DNA of 64,000 bases, from the IMG/VR virus record IMGVR_UViG_3300037010_003079, positions 1 through 64,000 of that record. One strand, written 5' to 3'. The DNA comes from a virus. The position numbers and the translations under genes were made by a program. The notes beneath the pieces are model-generated. The model saw only the letters and a program-made list of their open reading frames with translations. It had not been told where the DNA came from and did not search any database. Below, in pieces: positions 56,408-64,000 of this stretch (the stretch's first letter is position 1; every line of letters begins with the position of its first letter).

Positions 56408-56637
56408 GCCTTCTTCGCGAACCGGCCGTGCGTCTTGGGCTCGCTGACCGTCGTGAATTGCTCGGTGGGGTCCTTGCCGAAGCGTTCACGGTACTTCGTC
56501 ATGACGCTGTTCTTGAGGGCGTTGACCTCAGGGTCGAGCTGCGCGTGGAAGACCTTGTTGCGACGTCCGCAACGGACTTCGGTCCACACGATCAACCCGA
56601 CAATCATCGCCAAAACACCCGTTACGATCCAGGACAC
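56404..56637 (-). CDS. Small membrane protein
   Basis: 77 residues. One transmembrane helix at the N-terminus (WIVTGVLAMIVGLIVWTEV), then a basic, possibly helical tail. Part of a three-gene membrane block between spike and tube. Confidence 0.68.
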   Translation of the reverse strand: MSWIVTGVLAMIVGLIVWTEVRCGRRNKVFHAQLDPEVNALKNSVMTKYRERFGKDPTEQFTTVSEPKTHGRFAKKA

Positions 56638-56646
56638 GGGGCTCCT

Positions 56647-56928
56647 TCAGGCGTGAGGTGGGTGTGTCGGCGGGCGCGCGGCCGGCAGTCCGTCGACGGT
56701 CTTCGCCATGACCGTGACGGCAGTGAGGAGGTTCTGGATGCTGTCCGTGAAGCGGTCCATGCGCTTTTCGACGCGCCACATGAACCAGAGGCTGACGAAG
56801 ATGGGGAACCCGAACTCACGCAGCAACGCGGCTGCATCCGCAGTGCCATTGCCGCCACCATCAGCACCCATGCACAGGGCGACGATGACAACCAGCACCG
56901 ACCATTCACGTACCGTGCGCATGGTCAC
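56647..56928 (-). CDS. YvrJ-like small membrane protein
   Basis: 93 residues from GTG (an ATG six bases later is equally possible). Residues 36-60 (LLREFGFPIFVSLWFMWRVE) and a following helix DRFTDSIQNLLTAVTVMAK recall YvrJ/holin-superfamily-like proteins. An N-terminal hydrophobic stretch may be a signal or first helix. Confidence 0.68.
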   Translation of the reverse strand: MTMRTVREWSVLVVIVALCMGADGGGNGTADAAALLREFGFPIFVSLWFMWRVEKRMDRFTDSIQNLLTAVTVMAKTVDGLPAARPPTHPPHA

Positions 56929-57680
56929 TCGAGCGGAACCGTATCGCCAGGCGCGTTCGTCTGGTTCTCGCCGGTGGTAGTGTTGTCGATGAACCCGAGC
57001 ACGGCATCGATCGACGTCGCCGTGATGCCCGAGCCACCGCCCGCGTTCGGACGCGTGCCCGGCTTGGTCAGGCTGCCGAATGGCAGAAGGCGATCCGACA
57101 TGCCCGAGACGTTCTCGAGCACGAGGTTCTGGCCGGCGTTCCAGCCGATGGCGTAGCTGGTGATCATCGACAGCTCGGCGTAGAAGCCGCCGCAGAAGCC
57201 GTGCGTCTTGTCGCGGAACACCGCGCCCATGCCGAACGGGATCAGGAACAGCTCGGAGTCGAGGTTGATGAAGTACTTCTTGCTGTTCGGATCCGCGTCG
57301 GATGCCTGGTCATCGAACAGCGACGGATTGATGCCACCGGCGACCGCGTTGTGCGACAGCACGCGAAGCAGGTTGCGCCCGTTCACGAACAGACGGCCCA
57401 TCGTCCACTGGGTCTGGGCCTTGCCGCTGACGTAGAACGAACGCCCCGAGCCGATCGCCATCATCGGCTGCGTCGGCTTGGTCTGCGTGAAGTTGACGGC
57501 TTGCAGCATGCCGATGGCGAGCAGGTTTTGTGACCCCACATTCTGCCGACGGGCGGGGCCTGCCAGCACGAGCGTGTCGTCAGGATGCGCTGCGGTGTAT
57601 GCAGCGTTGTCCATCACACGCTCGACGTAGCTCTGCTGGAACGCCCAGGTATCGAATCCTTGAACTACGCCGAGTGCCAT
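56925..57680 (-). CDS. Probable tail tube protein
   Basis: 251 residues. Strand pattern with MALGVVQGFDTWAFQQSYVE and IGSGRSFYVSGKAQTQWTMG, then RLFVNGRNLLRVL, fits a tail-tube subunit, and it follows the sheath in gene order with a few small genes between, as common in contractile phages. Length is above the 160-200 typical of T4-type tubes, so an insertion domain is likely. Assignment is by position and pattern. Confidence 0.7.
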   Translation of the reverse strand: MALGVVQGFDTWAFQQSYVERVMDNAAYTAAHPDDTLVLAGPARRQNVGSQNLLAIGMLQAVNFTQTKPTQPMMAIGSGRSFYVSGKAQTQWTMGRLFVNGRNLLRVLSHNAVAGGINPSLFDDQASDADPNSKKYFINLDSELFLIPFGMGAVFRDKTHGFCGGFYAELSMITSYAIGWNAGQNLVLENVSGMSDRLLPFGSLTKPGTRPNAGGGSGITATSIDAVLGFIDNTTTGENQTNAPGDTVPLE

Positions 57681-57691
57681 AACGTTCTCCT

Positions 57692-58624
57692 TCAGGCTTT
57701 CATGTAGCGCAGGCCCTTGGTGGCTCCAATTGTGCCACCAACGGATGCGAGTAGATCAGGAAGTGACATGCCGATGCCGGGCACGTTGACCTGGTGACCG
57801 AGAAGCTTTTCGATGCCGTAGGCTCCGAGCGCGCCGAGACCGCCACCCACCAAGCCGCCGCCTGCCATGCCGCCGAACGTACGTGCCCCTGCTTCAGGGC
57901 CGTGTTTGACCAAGGCTTCCGCAACGGGGTAGCCCGGGATCTCACCCTTCAGTACGTCCCCAATGGGCTCACGCCCATGCGCGTGTGCCGATTGCTTCAT
58001 GCGTGGCTGCAGGAGGTGTGCGCCCTGCAGCGCCCACGACGGGATATCCTGAGACGTCGCGTCGAGGTTGTACGGTGCACCGGGCGGCACGGTGGCGTCT
58101 TCCGCCTCTTCGACCTTCTCCTTGAGGAGCTGGCCGGTGGTGCCGCCGGTGATGCCACCGAGCAACATGCCCAGGTCCGGCTGCTTGAACTTCGCGCCGA
58201 TCGCACGGCCCGCAAAGCTACCCAGCGCAGGAGCTGCGACCGCCGGGAAAATCGACGCGAAACTTGCGTTCTTTCGACCACCCAGAAGGTCGCCCAACAT
58301 GCGCATGAAGCCGCCTGCCGCAGGCGTTGCGGAGGATGCGGGAACTGCGCGGCGTGCTGCCAGCGTGCGCTCGACGTCACCCATGCGGGACTCGAGCTGT
58401 CCCGCCTGCTGCCCGAGAACGTTCGCCTGCTGCCCGAGGCGGCCATGAAGACCGCCGGCACCCGCACCCACCGCCATGTCGCGCAGAGGGTGCTCGTCGC
58501 TGCTGAGCAAGCTCGTGAGGCCACCGATGCCGGCGCCGGCGAGCGCACCGCCCAGAGGTGTATTCGTCAGCAACTTGCTGACGTCCACCGGAAGGGCTGC
58601 GATCTTGAACTGCTCGACGCTCAT
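57692..58624 (-). CDS. Gly-rich tail-region protein
   Basis: 310 residues. Two Gly-zipper regions (LGGALAGAGIGGLTSLL near 23 and FGGMAGGGLVGGGLGALGAY near 250) that could insert in membranes, separated by a helical region with a coiled coil. Similar in style to the smaller neighbouring Gly-rich protein. Possibly carried in the virion for DNA entry. Confidence 0.68.
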   Translation of the reverse strand: MSVEQFKIAALPVDVSKLLTNTPLGGALAGAGIGGLTSLLSSDEHPLRDMAVGAGAGGLHGRLGQQANVLGQQAGQLESRMGDVERTLAARRAVPASSATPAAGGFMRMLGDLLGGRKNASFASIFPAVAAPALGSFAGRAIGAKFKQPDLGMLLGGITGGTTGQLLKEKVEEAEDATVPPGAPYNLDATSQDIPSWALQGAHLLQPRMKQSAHAHGREPIGDVLKGEIPGYPVAEALVKHGPEAGARTFGGMAGGGLVGGGLGALGAYGIEKLLGHQVNVPGIGMSLPDLLASVGGTIGATKGLRYMKA

Positions 58625-58932
58625 CGAATCCCCATCATGTGAGGACCTGTTGGGGGTAGTGACGCGGTCTCGAGGTGTCGTGCAAGCGCGTCAGCAGGTG
58701 ACACTTGCATGTGCGCGGGCAGTAGGTTGCGACGCAGGAACTTGCCGGGCGCTTCCTGCAAGCGATCGATGTGTGCGAAGGCGCCCGGCACAAGCGCCTT
58801 CGCGGTGCTTTTGGCAGCGCCCATCGCAAGCAACGGAAGCGTGTCCTGGATCATGCCCATGATCGAGCCCTCGCGAACGCCGAATCGCTTCGACGCCGCT
58901 TCGACTCCGCTGTGGTAGGCGCGCTTGATCAT
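58621..58932 (-). CDS. Tail-region protein with AYxxG...RFG N-terminal motif
   Basis: 103 residues. Begins IKRAYHSGVEAASKRFGVRE, the shared tag, then helices (GMIQDTLPLLAMGAAKST). Four-base overlap with the Gly-rich gene. No enzymatic motif. Confidence 0.66.
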   Translation of the reverse strand: MIKRAYHSGVEAASKRFGVREGSIMGMIQDTLPLLAMGAAKSTAKALVPGAFAHIDRLQEAPGKFLRRNLLPAHMQVSPADALARHLETASLPPTGPHMMGIR

Positions 58933-58936
58933 TTGG

Positions 58937-59578
58937 TCAGTTTGGCATCGGGGGCTTCGGCGGCATCAGCTTGTTGCCAATCGCCTGGCCACCGGCTTGG
59001 GCTGCGGTGTCGAATGCAGCGCCTGCTAGCCCGCTGCCCACACGCCCCGCGATGGCAGGCGCAGCCTTGCCAAGCAGAGAGCGACCGAGCATCGGGGCAG
59101 CCGCGCCAAGCAGCGCAGGGAGGAAGGCCTCCTTGATGCCGAACGCTGCGGCGGCGGCCTTGATGCCGTCGGTGTAGCGGGACTCGAGGGCCCCGCCCTT
59201 CATGCGCTCCATCAACGAAGGACGGTGCGGTTCCATGCCAGCCGCCGTGCCTGCGGCCGCACCGCCGAGACCTCCTGCGGCAGCACCTCCCACGCCAAGC
59301 AGCGCACCCATGTCTTGGGCGACCGCGGGGTCGAGATGGAGCAGCTTGCCGAGCAGTGCACCCGTGCCAGCGCCGGCGAGGCCGCCACCAAGTGCACCAG
59401 CACCACCACCGAGAAGACCGCCGCCGAGGGCGCCACCGAATGACGCGAGCTTCTCCTCGCGACCACGATGCTCGCGCGAGATCTCGACGTTGACCTTCGA
59501 CCCGGGCATGAAGCCTTGCGAGGCTTCCGCGCCCTTGACGAGGTCCGCGATGAACTTGTCGAAGAAGTTGTCGGACAT
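58937..59578 (-). CDS. Gly-zipper protein with internal RYxxG...AFG motif
   Basis: 213 residues. Long Gly-zipper (FGGALGGGLLGGGAGALGGG, and again GVGGAAAGGLGGAAAGTAAG), then ESRYTDGIKAAAAAFGIKEA near residue 135, an internal copy of the tag, and a second hydrophobic region. Membrane-active, injected-protein behaviour is a plausible inference. Confidence 0.68.
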   Translation of the reverse strand: MSDNFFDKFIADLVKGAEASQGFMPGSKVNVEISREHRGREEKLASFGGALGGGLLGGGAGALGGGLAGAGTGALLGKLLHLDPAVAQDMGALLGVGGAAAGGLGGAAAGTAAGMEPHRPSLMERMKGGALESRYTDGIKAAAAAFGIKEAFLPALLGAAAPMLGRSLLGKAAPAIAGRVGSGLAGAAFDTAAQAGGQAIGNKLMPPKPPMPN

Positions 59579-59587
59579 GAAGGCGCC

Positions 59588-61993
59588 TTACGCCACCAGG
59601 TGGAGTTCGATGACGTTGAGCGGCTTGGGCAAGCCGATCGCGCAGTACATCAGCACGCGGTCCGCCGACGTCGGCGAGACCTCGAGCGCCGTGATGGCGA
59701 ACGAGGTCAGCGGCGCACCGATCTTCGCTGCCGTGCGCAGCAACAGGAGCTGCGAGCCGGTGATCAGCGCACCGTGCAGCTGCGTCAGCGTGTCGAGCGT
59801 GACGTTGTACTGACCGAGGAAGTCCTCGAGGATGTCGACGAAGAACAACGACACGAAGTCGAAGTTCTTGACGACGGAGAACTCGCCCGACTCGAGCGTC
59901 GCCGGGTCCGTGGTCAGCTGGTGGATGGTGTACGGCAGCGACGTGGTCGTCTGCTGCGCGAACACGTACCACCCACCGTTCGAGATGTCGGTGAGCTGGC
60001 TGTCCGTGAAGTACGTGTTCGAGTCGTAGATCTGGGACACGCCCGCGATGCCGAGGTTGGTGAACCCCTGCTGCGACGGCAGACCCGCGGTCATGCCGCC
60101 GACCGCGCATGCCAGGTAGTAGCCCGGCTGCTTGGTGCCGCCCGTGACACCTGCGACGTCGCACTTGTCCGGCCACACGAGGACCGTGCGCTTGGAGTTG
60201 AATGACTGCGCGACCGCCACCAGCTCGGTGACTTGCTGGCTCTTCGAGAGCGTACGAACGATCTCGAAGTTGACCGTTGTCAGGCCGACGAGGGCGCCGC
60301 CGATCCGCTTCACGCCGTGTGGCAGCTCGTTCTGGACCGTCGAGCTGTCCTGCCCGTTGTTGACGATCTGCAGACGTTGATCGCTGATGACGTTGTTGAC
60401 GACGAGCGTCGTGAAGACGGTGGCCGAGGTGATCGCTGCGTTCGGGTCGACCGGGATCTTGATGAGGTCACCCGCAGCGACGCCGCTCGCGATGAACGTG
60501 CCGCTCGGGTCCTTGAGGATCAGGAACAGGTCATCGCCGGCCGACGTGATGACACCAATGAGCGCGGCCGAAGGCACGCGAACCGTGGTCCCGTCCGCAT
60601 AGACGATCGCGCAGGTGATGTTGCACGTGCCCGCGCCCGCGAACGGTGTCGCGACGTCGACCTCGATCGTGGTCGCGCTCTCGACGGACGCGATCGGATA
60701 GTCGCCGAGTGCGACATCGCCGAGGACAGACGAGATTGTCACGCGGAGGATGTCGCCCGGGATGACGCCGCCGCCCGTGGTGAGCAGGGTCGCCACGCCC
60801 GTCAGCACGATCTTCGTGATCGCACTGGGCGCGCTTCCGCTGAGCTGCAGTGGTGCGCCCGTGGCCGACGCACCCACGATCGTCTTGGTCACCGGCAGCG
60901 TGCCGTTGCCGATGACGACGCGGAAGCGCTGCGGACGACCGTGAACGTTGTCGGGCAGCGCGAGTCCGACGCAGTCCGAGTTCCACATCGCGAAGATCGA
61001 CACGTCGGTCGTCATCGGGATGATGGCGTAGACATCGGGGCGTGCCGAGATGTGGTCTCGCACGGTGACGTGTCCCGCGAGGTCGTCGGACAGCACGCCG
61101 ATGAACTGAACGACCGAGGTCGTGTTCTCGAGCGCGACGAACGCACCTGCCGCGAGCGGGTTGCGCACGTCGAGACGGCCGATCTTCGACAGGATGTCGG
61201 CCTCGGACTCGATGGTGTCGAGGTCGACGATGTCTTGACGAAGCGAGCGGTACGCCTCGTACACGACGGCGTACGACACGGGCTTGCTACCCTGCCCGGT
61301 CACTGCCAGCGTCACGCTGCCGGCGATCTTCACGGCGTTGTTGGTGTGCGAGACGAACGACGAAGCGATCTGGACGTCGTTGATCTGCCGCTCGATGTAC
61401 CAGTGCTGGTTGGCTGCCGGCACGAACGTTCCGCCGGTGACGTCTGCTGTGAGCAGCAGCTGGGTGTCCGAGACAACCGAGAGCACCGTGCGCGCGATGA
61501 CGACCGTGCCCGCATCGACGATGACGAGACGGTCGCCCGGCAACACCTTGCCCGGCCCTGCCGTGGCGAACGTGGTCGGCCCTGGGAGGGTCTCGGCGGT
61601 GTCGAACTGGTTGGGCGTCAGGACCGTGGTCGTGCCCTTGATGCCACCACCCGCGTCGACGCCCTTGCCCGCGATACGGACGCGCGCTTGGTCGAAGTAG
61701 ATCGCGACGCTCGAGCCATCCAGGATGGCCCCGACAGCGTTGTTCGGCGGCTCGGCAACCGTGATCACGGCAGGGCCCGTCGGCAGCGTCCCGTCAGGGG
61801 ATGCTTCCAACGTGCCATACGCCGGCGTGACCTGGATGTCGGTCTTGTCGGCGTAGTCCGTGGTGCCGGGCTTGAAGTAGTCCTGGATGTGGAACGCGGG
61901 CCCCACGACAAGGCAGTTCAGGTCTGGAGACGTCGGCGTGACCGTCGGCGTGGCCAGGTCCTGGTAAACGAGTACGACTGGTCGAATGGCCAT
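59588..61993 (-). CDS. Contractile tail sheath protein
   Basis: 801 residues. C-terminal portion has sheath landmarks: VWPDKCDVAG, then GYYLACAVGGMTAGLPSQQG and FTNLGIAGVSQIY, a catch-all SVVKNFDFVSLFFVDILEDF and a final beta strand (VLMYCAIGLPKPLNVIELHL). The N-terminal AIRPVVLVYQDLA, then DLNCLVVGPAFHI also fits. Defines the phage as a myovirus. A CCCTATAATT element lies 33 bases upstream. Confidence 0.9.
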   Translation of the reverse strand: MAIRPVVLVYQDLATPTVTPTSPDLNCLVVGPAFHIQDYFKPGTTDYADKTDIQVTPAYGTLEASPDGTLPTGPAVITVAEPPNNAVGAILDGSSVAIYFDQARVRIAGKGVDAGGGIKGTTTVLTPNQFDTAETLPGPTTFATAGPGKVLPGDRLVIVDAGTVVIARTVLSVVSDTQLLLTADVTGGTFVPAANQHWYIERQINDVQIASSFVSHTNNAVKIAGSVTLAVTGQGSKPVSYAVVYEAYRSLRQDIVDLDTIESEADILSKIGRLDVRNPLAAGAFVALENTTSVVQFIGVLSDDLAGHVTVRDHISARPDVYAIIPMTTDVSIFAMWNSDCVGLALPDNVHGRPQRFRVVIGNGTLPVTKTIVGASATGAPLQLSGSAPSAITKIVLTGVATLLTTGGGVIPGDILRVTISSVLGDVALGDYPIASVESATTIEVDVATPFAGAGTCNITCAIVYADGTTVRVPSAALIGVITSAGDDLFLILKDPSGTFIASGVAAGDLIKIPVDPNAAITSATVFTTLVVNNVISDQRLQIVNNGQDSSTVQNELPHGVKRIGGALVGLTTVNFEIVRTLSKSQQVTELVAVAQSFNSKRTVLVWPDKCDVAGVTGGTKQPGYYLACAVGGMTAGLPSQQGFTNLGIAGVSQIYDSNTYFTDSQLTDISNGGWYVFAQQTTTSLPYTIHQLTTDPATLESGEFSVVKNFDFVSLFFVDILEDFLGQYNVTLDTLTQLHGALITGSQLLLLRTAAKIGAPLTSFAITALEVSPTSADRVLMYCAIGLPKPLNVIELHLVA

Positions 61994-62026
61994 GGGTCAG
62001 TGCTCCGAGTCCATAGGGTTGCGGAA

Positions 62027-62032
62027 ATTATA
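62027..62032 (-). promoter_or_regulatory. CCCTATAATT promoter-like element upstream of tail sheath
   Basis: TATAAT on the minus strand with a CGGAGC ribosome-binding site between it and the ATG. The 17-base-spaced -35 region (TCGCGA) is not sigma70-like. Confidence 0.65.
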
Positions 62033-62064
62033 GGGTGTTGACGGTCGGATCGCGATGTTGGCGA

Positions 62065-62772
62065 CTACTTGGACGGAGCGGACCCAGAGAGGGCGATGGT
62101 TTCGAAATACGCGGTGGCAGAATCTGCACCCGAACGGACGACGTCCAATTCTACGCTTCGCAGCAGGGGCGCGGTTGGCGCATTCGTCCAGCGTTGTGGG
62201 TACTGCGCCACGAAGGTCACGGACGTCACCCACTGATCTTTGTCGCGCTGCGCGGGTTGCGTGCGTCCAACCGTGATTGGCGTCATGTCGTGCAGCCCGA
62301 ATTTCCCCTGGATGAGGTCGCTCGATGCCTGCAGGAAGATCCCAACAATGTCGCCAAGCACCGCGCTCTCGGCACGTTTTCCGGTCACGCACTCGATCAG
62401 AATCGGCACGGATTGAAGGTTCCAGAACCCTTCGAGGCCCGTCTTGAGGTTCACGCCAACACGGTCACCCAGTACGACACGCCCCATCGTCTGGTCATCA
62501 CAGTCGACATAGACTGCAGGCCGAAAGTTCCGGTGTGTCTTGTCTTCGTTGAACGCACTTTCGACGGCGAGTCGCGTGACTTTGATGTCCGGATCCCACC
62601 GCCACTGGAATTCGTCCCCAACGACTTCGCGTGCAAACCGCTTCCGGATGATTTCAACAAACACGCCCAACACCGCAAGCTTTGACCCTGGACGGATGCT
62701 GACTTGCTGCGTTTCTTCCGGCGAAGGTTGATTCTTCGGGTCCGGTACGTAGTTGGGGTAGTTGTCGCTCAT
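62065..62772 (-). CDS. Head-tail joining or tail-terminator-like protein
   Basis: 235 residues, mixed alpha/beta (LAVLGVFVEIIRKRFAREVV, VYVDCDDQTMGRVVLGDRVG). The position immediately before the sheath gene is where many myoviruses encode tail terminators or neck proteins; the sequence does not confirm this. No Cys motif or signal. Confidence 0.62.
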   Translation of the reverse strand: MSDNYPNYVPDPKNQPSPEETQQVSIRPGSKLAVLGVFVEIIRKRFAREVVGDEFQWRWDPDIKVTRLAVESAFNEDKTHRNFRPAVYVDCDDQTMGRVVLGDRVGVNLKTGLEGFWNLQSVPILIECVTGKRAESAVLGDIVGIFLQASSDLIQGKFGLHDMTPITVGRTQPAQRDKDQWVTSVTFVAQYPQRWTNAPTAPLLRSVELDVVRSGADSATAYFETIALSGSAPSK

Positions 62773-62775
62773 GAA

Positions 62776-63618
62776 TTAGTACAGCGGTGGAACAGCTGTT
62801 GGGTCAACGAGTAGCTTGTATTCGACCGAGTTGTGTCCCAGTAGCGACGTCGTCACCTTCTGGTGAACCGTGACACTCTTGAGTTCCGTGTGGTGTGTAC
62901 GCTGAACCTGGTAGCGTTCGTTGCGCACGAGGTCGACAAGGATGTCTTTGTATTCGACGAGCGGGTAGTCGAGGATATTAAAGTCGTTGAACTTGACGTC
63001 ACTGTCGCCATGCGACGTGATGTTCGTAGCGACCGTTGCAGCTTCGCGCCGTCCGCGGATCAATGTCGGGGCCCAGTACCCGCCCACGAACGTCGTGCCA
63101 TAGCAGATGAGGCAATGCTCGAGCGTAGACTCTTTGGTCACCGGGTCGTAACACTGAGGACAGCGGTCGCCCCAACGCTTCCGCTTGAGCACGATGAGTG
63201 GGATGCCGTTGAGACGGCGATAGCCCACCGCTTGATCGTGGAGGATCTTGCGTTTGAACAACCGGGTTCGCCGATCGAGACCCGGCTCGACTGGCGTCGG
63301 CTCGCTCGTGAACATGTTCGCGGATCCCGACGGAGGCGTGACCGTGAGCTGGTAGTACAGGACGCGCGCGAGCGAGAACAGGTTCACGCCTTCGCGCCCT
63401 GCGTTCTTCGGGTCTGCAGGCGGGAGGTTGAACTTGTCGTCGATGAAGTTGTACGCGTCGCGCAAGCCCGTTGCGACGGACTCCCAGGGGCCGCTGGGAC
63501 TTTCCGAACGTGCGATGTCGACGAAGAACGCGCCGCTCTCGTCCGATTCAACATCCCACTGAACGAACACCGCCGTTGGGAACAACGCCGTGGTGCGGGT
63601 GATGCGAACTTCAGCCAA
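62776..63618 (-). CDS. Structural protein with two CxxC pairs
   Basis: 280 residues from TTG; no ATG fits in frame near the previous stop (the frame itself remains open to 63729). First half is a fibronectin-like beta sandwich (FVQWDVESDESGAFFVDIA; WESVATGLRDAYNF). The middle has a zinc site RCPQCYDP...CLICYG. The second half is beta-rich. Likely head-tail or baseplate-neck component. Confidence 0.66.
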   Translation of the reverse strand: MAEVRITRTTALFPTAVFVQWDVESDESGAFFVDIARSESPSGPWESVATGLRDAYNFIDDKFNLPPADPKNAGREGVNLFSLARVLYYQLTVTPPSGSANMFTSEPTPVEPGLDRRTRLFKRKILHDQAVGYRRLNGIPLIVLKRKRWGDRCPQCYDPVTKESTLEHCLICYGTTFVGGYWAPTLIRGRREAATVATNITSHGDSDVKFNDFNILDYPLVEYKDILVDLVRNERYQVQRTHHTELKSVTVHQKVTTSLLGHNSVEYKLLVDPTAVPPLY

Positions 63619-63940
63619 GGACCGCCGGCCCGGTATCAGGTGAACCGGCGCCGCCCCCGATGCTGGATGTGTCGGCCGCGTTGTCGATCTGACCGAATGC
63701 GCGGTTGATGCGCTGGTCACCTTCGTCACCCCAGCCGACGGGCGGGGACTTGCGGGTCAGACGTTCTTCGTAGGGATTGATCGGCGTGCCACGCTGCTCG
63801 TGCATCGAGTGCGTCGCCGCGCCTGGCATGTTGGTGAAGAAGTCGCTGAGCTTGACGCCGTACATGCGGTACAGAATCGCGTGACGGCGAGTACGTTCAC
63901 GGTCTGCGTCGATCGCGACCTTGTTCAGGCCGCCCGTCAT
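63611..63940 (-). CDS. Hypothetical structural protein
   Basis: 109 residues. N-terminal basic helix (RERTRRHAILYRMYGVKLSD) and a flexible Gly/Asp-rich C-terminus (DTSSIGGGAGSPDTGP). The reading frame stays open upstream to the window edge, but the ATG overlaps a coupled stop of another frame, so I prefer the ATG. Function unknown. Confidence 0.6.
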   Translation of the reverse strand: MTGGLNKVAIDADRERTRRHAILYRMYGVKLSDFFTNMPGAATHSMHEQRGTPINPYEERLTRKSPPVGWGDEGDQRINRAFGQIDNAADTSSIGGGAGSPDTGPAVLG

Positions 63941-64000
63941 CCGTCCCGGCTCATCCGCGCTGTTGCGGATGCCTTGGTGTCGAAACAGGTCAGCGAAACC
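63937..64000 (-). CDS. 3' end of the next tail-module gene (partial)
   Basis: The last 20 codons (ending TKASATARMSRDG) with TGA overlapping the ATG of the gene at 63940. Too short to identify; reported only because the ATGA coupling matches the rest of the module. Confidence 0.4.
   Translation of the reverse strand, partial: VSLTCFDTKASATARMSRDG

Noticed and set aside
60233-62041. 602-codon plus-strand ORF antisense to the tail sheath gene
   Set aside because: Arg/Asp-rich shadow of a GC-rich gene; the opposite strand has clear sheath motifs.
1-64000. CRISPR array or insertion sequence
   Set aside because: No regularly spaced short repeats with unique spacers and no transposase-like ORF or paired terminal repeats were seen; the direct repeats at 23-25 kb are gene duplications.

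Overview
The window is 64 kb of a GC-rich, tailed-phage genome, most likely a large myovirus. It carries a contractile tail sheath, a probable tail tube, a beta-helical baseplate spike, many collagen-like and fibre-like appendage genes, several tRNA genes, and nucleotide-metabolism genes (thymidine kinase, dCMP deaminase, a nucleotidase-like protein). Muralytic enzymes, an Rz-like protein, a holin-like protein and two lipoprotein signal peptides point to a Gram-negative host; the host genus cannot be read from this sequence. No terminase, portal, capsid or replication polymerase lies inside the window, so it is a fragment of a larger genome.

Layout: (a) 1-2503 (+), an array of very small overlapping genes. 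(b) 2500-12320 (-), baseplate and tail-fibre module with two collagen-like fibres of 1255 and 803 residues. (c) 12321-12770, a gene-free, AT-richer divergent control region with large inverted repeats. (d) 12771-24867 (+), a dense run of about 45 small genes with start/stop overlaps, including thymidine kinase and a solo LuxR-type HTH. (e) 24864-26472 (-), a lytic transglycosylase-like protein and an Rz-like protein. (f) 26539-37120 (+), a 2H-phosphoesterase/cupin fusion, three tandem fibre paralogues, a repeat-containing tail protein, dCMP deaminase and a SLOG-fold protein. (g) 37196-37975 (-), four tRNAs and one tRNA-like RNA downstream of a peptidyl-tRNA hydrolase. (h) 38014-44531 (+), an HNH-like fragment, a collagen-like lipoprotein, tRNA-Thr, a membrane protein and small genes. 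(i) 44521-64000, endolysin (-), a short structural block (+) and then the large tail module (-) with kinase/metalloprotease fusion, papain-like protease, spike, tube and sheath.

The outstanding signal is a family of about thirty divergent small paralogues, here called VH-TCxxC. Each has a Gly-hydrophobic-Val-His motif, a Cys (often Cys-Gly) 10-30 residues later and a closing Thr-Cys-x-x-Cys-hydrophobic-Ala block. They fill regions (a) and (d), usually overlap by 1-4 bases, and the module is also fused to at least five unrelated domains, including an HNH-like one. Zinc binding is the natural inference; function is unknown.

A second system-level signal is a recurring CCTATAATT-type element found at nine gene or operon starts on both strands. 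In seven cases it lies only 5-8 bases from the start codon, which would give leaderless messages if it is a -10 element. The module-opening positions suggest a phage-specific promoter class.
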